From positions 496,001-560,000 of the forward strand of contig NZ_CP074197.1 of NCBI RefSeq assembly GCF_023921805.1: 64,000 nt of DNA, read 5' to 3'. The DNA is from Ruminococcus sp. FMBCY1 (GTDB lineage Bacteria > Bacillota > Clostridia > Oscillospirales > Acutalibacteraceae). Shown here in pieces: positions 58,001-64,000 of this stretch; positions within the stretch are counted from its first letter, which is position 1; each line of letters begins with the position of its first letter. A program made the position numbers and the translations under genes. The notes under the pieces are model-generated. The model made no database searches and was not told the origin of the DNA. It worked only from the letters and a program-made list of their open reading frames with translations.

Positions 58001-58969
58001 TTACTTTCGCTGTGCGTTTTTTCTGTACTCTAATGGCAACAATCCCGTGCTTTTTCGGAATAATTCTGCAAATCGGCTTGAAGTGGAATAGCCTACTGTT
58101 TGGGCAACTTGCCCGACTGTCAGCTCTGTATATGCCAGCAGATATTCTGCTTGGCTCATGCGCCGCTGTTGAACATATTCCGTGATGGTGCAGTCGTAGT
58201 ATTTCTTAAAACAGCTTTTGAGCTTTGTTGTTCCCATGCAGGCAATCTGTGTTAGCCGTTCCAGAGGAATATCAAAAGCATAGTGATCGCTAAGATAAGC
58301 GGCAACTATTTGGAGATTTTCAATATCCTGTTGAGAGAGCTTATGGGCTGGTTTATCAGGATGTTTCTTCTGATATTCCACCACCATTGAAACAGCTTCT
58401 GCGACTTTACCCTCATAAAAAAGTTTTGCTGCAATCCCTTCCCCGCGATAGTCTTTGATTTCTGTGAGTAACCGTGACATTTCTGGAAAGTCGGATGTTT
58501 GGTCGATCTTCCGAAATGCATCCACAGGATTGATCTGTGCCTCCGGGTACAGTTTTTTCAGGTAGTCCTCATAATATGCCGGTGCAATCTCAATCCCAAC
58601 CGAACGGATTGGAATATTTTTATGTATCAAAGCCTTGTATGGAGCGTAGCCTCCAATAAATGTTTTGATACAACCGGCAGACAGTCTACGGTATGGAGAT
58701 AATTCCTCCCCGGAAATAGAGTCATACCGAGTGATACTCAGACATTCCGGCATGGAGCATTCCAACATGAAATCTTCGTGGAAGGAAAAGTTATGGATTT
58801 TAATATCATATAAGTCTTTCTGTCCATAAGTCCAGTAGGTGCCTTCTCCAACTTCGGGAGAAAGTTTCCAGCAGTCACCTAATGCCCCATATTGCTGGTT
58901 GTCTGGGTCACGGATAAAACCGTGTTCTATCAGTAACGGTGTATAAAACTGGTCAATAATTTCAGACAT
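58001..58969 (-). CDS. AraC-family transcriptional regulator
   Basis: About 322 residues. The C-terminal 100 residues are an AraC-type double HTH: FDIPLERLTQIACMGTTKLKSCFKKYYDCTITEYVQQRRMSQAEYLL and LTVGQVAQTVGYSTSSRFAELFRKSTGLLPLEYR. The N-terminal domain is of the kind fused in YbtA/PchR-like regulators (MPECLSITRYDSISGEEL is typical of the sensing part), which respond to siderophores. ATG 58969 (minus strand) has AAGGAGG upstream. It is divergent from the ECF operon and likely activates it. Confidence 0.88.
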   Translation of the reverse strand: MSEIIDQFYTPLLIEHGFIRDPDNQQYGALGDCWKLSPEVGEGTYWTYGQKDLYDIKIHNFSFHEDFMLECSMPECLSITRYDSISGEELSPYRRLSAGCIKTFIGGYAPYKALIHKNIPIRSVGIEIAPAYYEDYLKKLYPEAQINPVDAFRKIDQTSDFPEMSRLLTEIKDYRGEGIAAKLFYEGKVAEAVSMVVEYQKKHPDKPAHKLSQQDIENLQIVAAYLSDHYAFDIPLERLTQIACMGTTKLKSCFKKYYDCTITEYVQQRRMSQAEYLLAYTELTVGQVAQTVGYSTSSRFAELFRKSTGLLPLEYRKNAQRK

Positions 58970-59083
58970 GAAAACAGGCCGCCTCCTTTTTGCAACGATT
59001 AGACGAACTTTTGAAAGGAACGGACGAACATCGCCGGAGCCTATTGAATGTTGTTCGATAAATGAGTATTGTATTAGATGATG

Positions 59084-59099
59084 GTTAGAGCTATCTAAC
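59084..59099. promoter_or_regulatory. Candidate AraC-family operator
   Basis: A perfect inverted repeat GTTAGA-GCTA-TCTAAC lies in the divergent promoter region, just downstream of the regulator's own -10. It could autoregulate the gene and control the ECF operon. Confidence 0.5.
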
Positions 59100-59102
59100 T
59101 TG

Positions 59103-59131
59103 AGAATATCACAAACCATTTGTCAAGTCAA
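59103..59131 (-). promoter_or_regulatory. Promoter of the AraC-family gene
   Basis: On the minus strand: TTGACT (59126-59131), a 17-base spacer and TATTCT (59103-59108). No equally good sigma-A promoter is visible for the divergent operon, which fits activator-dependent expression. Confidence 0.6.
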
Positions 59132-59155
59132 GACAATGAAAGGTAGGAGGTCAAA

Positions 59156-59767
59156 ATGAGTAATCAAGTAAATTCTATGAACAAAGGTCTGACAGTGAAA
59201 GACCTTGTAACAACAGGTATTTTTACTGCACTATTATTTGTTTTTGTATTGGTGGGCGGCGTCTTTTTTGCAACGAATCCTGTACTTACTTTTTTCATGC
59301 CGGCAGGAGGTGGGCTGCTTGCTGGCCCCATTTATCTTTTGCTGATTGCAAAAGTACATAAGCGTTGGAGTCTTTCTATAATGGGCGTTATCATGGGTAT
59401 TATTTGGTTCGTGACCGGTATGCACTGGGCCTTTGCGCTGGGCTATCTGATTATGGCGATTGTCGCTGACTTTGTTGCGGGTGCAGGGCAATACAAAAGC
59501 AAGAAACTCAACAGTCTGTCTTACGTCCTGTTTTCCCTCGGCGGTACTGGATCGTATATCGTTTTCTTTGCTGACCCCAACGGCTGGGCGCAGACAATGC
59601 TGGGTAATGGAACCGAACAGAGCTACATCGACACCATGCAGGCAACCGCTAACACCGGCATTCTGATTGCCATGTTTGCCGCTGCTATCATTACATCTGC
59701 GATCAGCGCCTTTGTAGGCTGCAAAATGCTGAAAAAGCAGTTTGAAAAAGCAGGTATTACAGCATGA
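59156..59767 (+). CDS. ECF transporter S component (MptD family)
   Basis: A 203-residue substrate-binding membrane subunit with about six helices (for example TGIFTALLFVFVLVGGVFFA and HWAFALGYLIMAIVADFVAG). The N-terminal LTVKDLVTTGIFTALLF resembles the entry of MptD-like S components. The ligand is not established for this family; here the neighbourhood suggests a chelated metal or related small molecule. It begins behind GGTAGGAGG and overlaps the T-subunit gene by ATGA. Confidence 0.85.
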   Translation: MSNQVNSMNKGLTVKDLVTTGIFTALLFVFVLVGGVFFATNPVLTFFMPAGGGLLAGPIYLLLIAKVHKRWSLSIMGVIMGIIWFVTGMHWAFALGYLIMAIVADFVAGAGQYKSKKLNSLSYVLFSLGGTGSYIVFFADPNGWAQTMLGNGTEQSYIDTMQATANTGILIAMFAAAIITSAISAFVGCKMLKKQFEKAGITA

Positions 59768-60489
59768 GCGGTAACCGCCACAAGAAAGGGCTTTGGCTCG
59801 ACCCACGGGCCAAGCTCTTTCTTATTCTTATGTGTGTTTTATCGTCCATGTTTGCTCCTTCACTTGCATATCAATTTGTCCTTGTTATGCTGATTGCGGT
59901 ATTGGGGGCTTTCTTTGGAAAGTGGAAATATGTCATTAAGGCTGTATGCTTTTATGCGGTCATCTGTGCCCTGACAGTTTGGATCATGGCAGAAATGACA
60001 GGCACGCTGCGGACAATGTTTATTGCCTTTTTAGGATTGTTTCATAAGGTATATGCGTGCGGAACCTTGGCCGGGATTGTTCTGACTACTACAAAAGTCA
60101 ATGAGTTCCTGTCTGCTATGAACCGTGTCCACGCACCCAAAAAGTTAGTAATTCCTATGGCAGTTATGCTACGGTACATTCCAACTATTCAAGAGGACTG
60201 GCGCTATATCACAGACGCTATGCGAATGAGAGATGTTTCACCATCTCTGGCGGGCTTTTTAACACATCCGGGCATGACGGTTGAGTGTATTTATGTGCCT
60301 TTATTGATGGCAGCTTCAAAAGCGGCGGATGATCTTTCTGTTGCTTCTGTCACTCGTGGAATTGAAAATCCCAATCCACGCACCTGTCTTGTCCAGATAA
60401 AATGCGGAATTTCCGATTGGGGCGTCATGGCCGTTGCCGTAGCTTATCTGATTTTTGAATTATGTGTGCGAGGAGGTGTGATCGGTTGA
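59764..60489 (+). CDS. ECF transporter T component
   Basis: A 241-residue energy-coupling membrane protein (EcfT/CbiQ-like). It begins LWLDPRAKLFLILMCVLSSMFAPS and shows the cytoplasmic coupling helices AVMLRYIPTIQEDWRYITDAMRMRDVSPS and MAASKAADDLSVASVTRGIE. The conserved Ala/Arg patterns contact the ATPases. Its end overlaps the ATPase gene start. Confidence 0.9.
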   Translation: MSGNRHKKGLWLDPRAKLFLILMCVLSSMFAPSLAYQFVLVMLIAVLGAFFGKWKYVIKAVCFYAVICALTVWIMAEMTGTLRTMFIAFLGLFHKVYACGTLAGIVLTTTKVNEFLSAMNRVHAPKKLVIPMAVMLRYIPTIQEDWRYITDAMRMRDVSPSLAGFLTHPGMTVECIYVPLLMAASKAADDLSVASVTRGIENPNPRTCLVQIKCGISDWGVMAVAVAYLIFELCVRGGVIG

Positions 60490-61958
60490 TTGAGTTTGAA
60501 AATGTATCGTTTTCCTATACGGGGCAGGAACATGGTGGGCTGCGCGACATCAATTTGAAAATTTCGGACGGAGAATTCGTCCTGTTCTGTGGCCGCAGCG
60601 GGTGCGGAAAAACAACGATTACAAGGCTGGTGAATGGACTGATCCCTCAGTTTTATCAGGGGGAGCTTCATGGCCGTGTGCTGGTAGATGGTCAGGAAAT
60701 CAGCAATATCCCCATGTATCAGATTGCCGCTAAGGTTGGCTCCGTTTTCCAAAATCCACGGACGCAGTTTTTCAATGTTGATACAGACAGTGAGATTGCC
60801 TTTGGAATTGAAAATGAAGCTCGCCCTCCTGAGAAATTGGCTGAGCGAGTAGAGCAGACAACTGAAGATTTGCATATTCAAAAGCTGCGAAACAGAAATA
60901 TTTTTGAGTTGTCCGGCGGAGAAAAGCAGAAAATCGCCTTTGCTTCTGTTTATGCCATGAACCCACATATTTATCTATTGGATGAACCATCCTCTAATCT
61001 GGATATGACTTCGATCCAGGAACTAAAGAAACATTTGCGGCTGATAAAAAAACAGGGCAAAACAGTTTTGATAGCGGAACATCGTCTGTACTACCTGATG
61101 GAGTTGGCTGACCGAATTGTTTATCTGGAAAAAGGAGAAATTAAAGGAATATACACCCCGGAAGAATTTTGGCAGCTATCTGAACCTGATCGTGAACACA
61201 TGGGGCTGCGAGCTGTTGATCTACAGGCGGTATTCCCGCAAAAAGCCCACTTGCCTGCGCCTACCCCTGTATTGGAGCTGCGGAATGTGACGCTCCGTTA
61301 CAAGAAGCAAACAATTTTGCATGACATTGAGCTATCCGCCGGAAAGGGCGAAGTGATTGGTGTTGTCGGCCACAACGGAGCTGGAAAGACTACATTTTCC
61401 CGCGCTCTCTGTGGGCTTCACAAAGACTGCGATGGACAATTTTTGTGGGAAAGCGAGCCGATTGAGCGTAAGGAAAGGCTGAAACGCTCTTACATGGTTA
61501 TGCAGGATGTGAATTATGAACTTTTCGCTGACAGCGTGGAGGCAGAGTGCTCCTTTGGTATACGCAATCCAGATCAAACACTGGTAAATGCAACTTTGGA
61601 GGAATTAGGTCTTACCCAATATCGGGAGCGCCATCCAAACACGCTTTCTGGCGGTCAAAAGCAACGAGTAGCTGTAGCTGTTAGCATGATTTGTGGGAAA
61701 GATCTGCTGGTATTCGATGAACCGACCAGCGGCCTTGATTTTGACAGTATGACGCAGGTGGCGGGACTGATCCGCCGGTTGTCCAATATGGGAAAGGTTA
61801 TTTTCATTGTCACCCACGATTTTGAATTTGTCTGCCGTACCTGCTCCCGTGTCCTGCATTTTGACGAAGGCGAAATGCCCGATGATGTACCAGTTACAAT
61901 GGATGCCCTCCCGAAATTGAGAGAGCTGTTCTCTGTTTCAGATGGAAAGGAGAGGTGA
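60486..61958 (+). CDS. ECF transporter double ATPase (EcfA-like)
   Basis: A 490-residue protein with two ABC domains in one chain. The first has CGRSGCGKTTITRL, LSGGEKQKIAFA and YLLDEPSSNLD. The second has VGHNGAGKTTFSRAL, LSGGQKQRVAVA and LVFDEPTSGLD. It replaces separate EcfA1 and EcfA2 subunits. TTG 60486 is chosen, seven bases after AGGAGGTG; a longer frame would enter the T-subunit gene. Confidence 0.92.
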   Translation: MIEFENVSFSYTGQEHGGLRDINLKISDGEFVLFCGRSGCGKTTITRLVNGLIPQFYQGELHGRVLVDGQEISNIPMYQIAAKVGSVFQNPRTQFFNVDTDSEIAFGIENEARPPEKLAERVEQTTEDLHIQKLRNRNIFELSGGEKQKIAFASVYAMNPHIYLLDEPSSNLDMTSIQELKKHLRLIKKQGKTVLIAEHRLYYLMELADRIVYLEKGEIKGIYTPEEFWQLSEPDREHMGLRAVDLQAVFPQKAHLPAPTPVLELRNVTLRYKKQTILHDIELSAGKGEVIGVVGHNGAGKTTFSRALCGLHKDCDGQFLWESEPIERKERLKRSYMVMQDVNYELFADSVEAECSFGIRNPDQTLVNATLEELGLTQYRERHPNTLSGGQKQRVAVAVSMICGKDLLVFDEPTSGLDFDSMTQVAGLIRRLSNMGKVIFIVTHDFEFVCRTCSRVLHFDEGEMPDDVPVTMDALPKLRELFSVSDGKER

Positions 61959-61961
61959 TCT

Positions 61962-63725
61962 ATGAAACAGAAAAAAGAAAACAGAGTAGCTTTGCTGCTC
62001 CACTGGGCCGGTGAGCAAAAAATCTGGCTGTTCCTGGCAATTTTTCTATCGGCGGTCAGCGGCCTTTGCATTATCGTCCCTTACATTGGAATTTACCGGC
62101 TGATGGACGCCACCTTCAATCATACCTGCACGCAGGAACTTGTTGTACATACCGTGGTAATGATTGCAGTGGCGGTAACTTTGCGGTTTGTCCTGTTTGG
62201 CTGTTCCGGCGTAGCAGCCCACAAAGGGGCCTATGGCGCTCTTTTCAAAGTGCGCTGCATGGTTGCAGAACACATGGCCAGAGCGCCTTTAGGGGCCTTG
62301 AATGAACGGCGCACCGGGGACATAAAAACGGTTCTGAATGAAGATATTGAAAAGTTGGAGCTGTTTCTGGCCCATAACCTTCCTGACCTTGTGTGCTATC
62401 TGGTGGGGCCGGTAGTCATCTTTATTTATCTGATGACCGTCAATATTCCTCTGGCATTGATTTCCCTGGTTCCGCTAATCCTTGCTGTTGTTGTAATGGG
62501 GATGATGTTCCGCAATACGGATGACCTGATGGAACGGGCCAATCACTCCATTACCACACTGAACTCGGTTATGATTGAGTACATCAGCGGCATGAAATTG
62601 ATTAAAGCCTATAACATGGGGAGCAAATCGTTTCAAAAGTTTTCAGACGCTATCCAGGAAGAAAACGCCATGTGGAATGAAACTTCCCGGCGCATGGGGC
62701 CACCTTATGCGGCCTTTGTTGTTATCATCGAATGTGGGATGTTGATGATGGTTCCAATCGGCGGAATGTTTTTCCTGAAAGGCTCACTGGCTGCCAGCGC
62801 ATTTTTGCTGTTCGTCTATGTAGGTTCCATGTATTTGACGGAAATACGCCCCCTACAGGAACTGGGGACTAATTTTGCCAATGTGCTGAACGCTGTTACT
62901 AAGACCAAAGAGATACTGGATATTCCAATTTATGAGGGTGGAGCGGACTTTCCCCAAAATCACGATATTGAACTTCGGAATGTTCGGTTTTCCTATGATG
63001 GCAAGACCGATGTACTGCAAGGCGTTAATCTCAAAATTAAAGATGGTGAACGCATGGCCCTTGTGGGACAGTCTGGTGCCGGTAAAAGTACCGTGATTGA
63101 GCTGATCTCTCGGTTCTATGATGTGCAGGAGGGCGAAGTGCTGATTGGCGGGAAAAATGTAAAGGAACTCAATTATGATAATATCCTAAAAAATGTCGCC
63201 ATTGTGTTCCAAAAGACCTTCCTGACCCGTGACAGCGTTTTAGAAAATATCCGCATGGGCAGTAACGCCACTCTGGAAAAAGTACGGACCGCCGCAAAAG
63301 AGGCGCAGATTGATGATTTCATCATGTCTTTGCCGGATGGATATGACACGAAGGTGGGCAGCTTCGGCTCTCGCTTCTCCGGCGGTGAAAAACAGCGGAT
63401 TGCCATTGCCCGCGCTATCCTGAAGAATGCCCCCATTTTGATCTTAGACGAGGCCACAAGCGCCTCTGACCCGGAAAATCAGATGGAGATTGACAAAGCC
63501 ATTCAAAATCTCTGTAAGGGAAAGACTGTCATTGTGGTAGCCCATCGTTTGAGCGCGTTGAAGATGTGCGAGCGTGTAGCAGTGGTTGAAAATCACACAA
63601 TTACCTATGTCGGAACCCATGAGGAAGTCCGAAAGAACAATGCTTACTATCGGAAGGCGTGGGAGGACTACGAAACAGCCCGGAATATTACTTATCAGTT
63701 GGAGGGAGGCGAGCAGCATGAGTGA
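61962..63725 (+). CDS. ABC half-transporter (YbtP/Q- or IrtA-like)
   Basis: A 587-residue exporter-type fold: six helices in the first 310 residues, then an ATPase with VGQSGAGKSTVIELI, FGSRFSGGEKQRIAIARAIL and LILDEATSASDPENQ. Pairs of such half-transporters act in siderophore import in YbtPQ and IrtAB. The paired gene follows with an eight-base overlap. Direction and substrate are inferred from the AraC/ECF neighbourhood and could equally be export. Confidence 0.88.
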   Translation: MKQKKENRVALLLHWAGEQKIWLFLAIFLSAVSGLCIIVPYIGIYRLMDATFNHTCTQELVVHTVVMIAVAVTLRFVLFGCSGVAAHKGAYGALFKVRCMVAEHMARAPLGALNERRTGDIKTVLNEDIEKLELFLAHNLPDLVCYLVGPVVIFIYLMTVNIPLALISLVPLILAVVVMGMMFRNTDDLMERANHSITTLNSVMIEYISGMKLIKAYNMGSKSFQKFSDAIQEENAMWNETSRRMGPPYAAFVVIIECGMLMMVPIGGMFFLKGSLAASAFLLFVYVGSMYLTEIRPLQELGTNFANVLNAVTKTKEILDIPIYEGGADFPQNHDIELRNVRFSYDGKTDVLQGVNLKIKDGERMALVGQSGAGKSTVIELISRFYDVQEGEVLIGGKNVKELNYDNILKNVAIVFQKTFLTRDSVLENIRMGSNATLEKVRTAAKEAQIDDFIMSLPDGYDTKVGSFGSRFSGGEKQRIAIARAILKNAPILILDEATSASDPENQMEIDKAIQNLCKGKTVIVVAHRLSALKMCERVAVVENHTITYVGTHEEVRKNNAYYRKAWEDYETARNITYQLEGGEQHE

Positions 63726-64000
63726 GCATGATGTATTGAAAAAGAACCGTAATTTTTATATTGGCGTTGGCGGGACTGTTCTGGAAGGGCTTCTCTCCGG
63801 CAGCCTGTTTATGCTGCTTTACTCTGTCATGCAGTTTTTGTGGTCGGGACAATTTGACATGAACCGTGTCCTGGTTCTGACCTGTGTGATCGCGGTGGTT
63901 TTTCTTCTTCGTATCCTGATTTACAGCTATGGCTATACCAAAGCGCAGATTGGCGGTGCAGCGGTCAGCAAAAATATTCGGCTTTTTATGGGCAACCATT
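63718..64000 (+). CDS. Second ABC half-transporter, N-terminal part (runs off window)
   Basis: The frame opens at ATG 63718 (MSEHDVLKKNRNFYIGVGG) and stays open to the edge: 94 residues with the first two hydrophobic helices (GLLSGSLFMLLYSVMQFLW and LVLTCVIAVVFLLRILIYSYG). It overlaps the previous gene by eight bases, as expected for the partner of a heterodimer. The ATPase domain lies outside. Confidence 0.8.
   Translation, partial: MSEHDVLKKNRNFYIGVGGTVLEGLLSGSLFMLLYSVMQFLWSGQFDMNRVLVLTCVIAVVFLLRILIYSYGYTKAQIGGAAVSKNIRLFMGNH

Larger units (their letters stand above)
24105..64000. mobile_element. Integrative and conjugative element, Tn1549-like backbone (right end outside window)
   Basis: From the break in the decarboxylase gene onward, base composition and gene content change. 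Present are a ParM/ParR-like pair, oriT-like repeats, MobC, a MOB-type relaxase, DUF3801, LtrC-like, VirD4, Maff2, VirB6-like, PrgI (VirB3), VirB4 and a lysozyme/CHAP hydrolase, in the order known from Tn1549-related clostridial ICEs. Accessory genes sit at both flanks. The recombinase is not in the window, so the integration mechanism and exact left boundary (about 24,103-24,110) are inferred. It is not a phage, as no capsid or tail genes are present. Confidence 0.9.

Noticed and set aside
57903-58091. Plus-strand frames starting near 57903 and 57943
   Set aside because: They run through the strong AraC terminator hairpin and into the antisense of the AraC gene.
24105-64000. Prophage interpretation of the foreign segment
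   Set aside because: No capsid, terminase, portal or tail genes; the genes are a conjugation system.

Overview
The window joins a low-GC Firmicutes chromosome (bases 1 to about 24,105) to an integrated conjugative element (about 24,105 to beyond 64,000). The chromosome is most consistent with a gut Ruminococcus of the R. bromii type. The strongest clue is a secreted GH13 alpha-amylase carrying a type I dockerin and starch-binding modules, as in amylosome-forming starch degraders. Also consistent are an FeoA-FeoB fusion, malic enzyme, QueH, strong AGGAGG-type ribosome sites and canonical sigma-A promoters. The species call is inference; no 16S gene is present.

Chromosomal layout: a small cell-surface operon (1-2178); a MATE exporter opposite an iron(II) operon (feoAB fusion plus a FeoB-associated Cys-rich peptide); a flavodoxin and a fragmentary DUF5131 gene; an NSS-family Na+ symporter; rnpB opposite malic enzyme; a cyclase/phosphatase/queH operon; three tRNA-Ser genes; then a minus-strand accessory island (about 14.3-19.2 kb). 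The island holds an orphan Rhs core end, copies of one toxin-tip-like sequence in various states of decay, and four paralogous small hydrophobic proteins, one after each tip. I read it as a polymorphic-toxin tip/immunity array worn down by repeated duplication and deletion. The amylase gene follows. After it comes a gene-poor stretch with two dispersed intergenic repeats that also occur elsewhere in the window, and a carboxymuconolactone-decarboxylase gene behind a MerR-type promoter.

That decarboxylase gene is cut where its cupin domain should begin, and foreign DNA starts there: a Tn1549-like ICE. Its left end has accessory genes (a helical protein, a small XRE-type regulator, a PLD-fold protein with an unknown partner). 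These are followed by a ParM/ParR-like segregation pair, an RHH protein with a long acidic tail, a C5 DNA methyltransferase, an amidoligase-like protein, a 2,109-residue thioester/CnaB adhesin with an NPKTG sorting signal, a gamma-glutamylcyclotransferase-like protein, a class B sortase, a methionine adenosyltransferase, a TOPRIM protein and a DPPY-type DNA methyltransferase. Next come a probable oriT, MobC, relaxase, DUF3801, LtrC-like protein, VirD4, Maff2, VirB6-like protein, PrgI, VirB4 and a lysozyme/CHAP hydrolase. After the hydrolase the usual continuation is replaced by cargo: an XRE regulator, an AraC regulator, an ECF transporter (S, T and double A subunits) and a pair of YbtP/Q-like ABC half-transporters. 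Such a set suggests metal-chelate or siderophore uptake. The window ends inside the second half-transporter, so integrase and right end are not seen.

The most unusual signals are the tip/immunity array, a repeated non-canonical promoter-like motif (TAGCTTTC, 12-13 bases, GGTATnnT) before three ICE genes, the interrupted decarboxylase-cupin gene, non-AUG starts in the ICE, and a MetK gene packed with two DNA methyltransferases.
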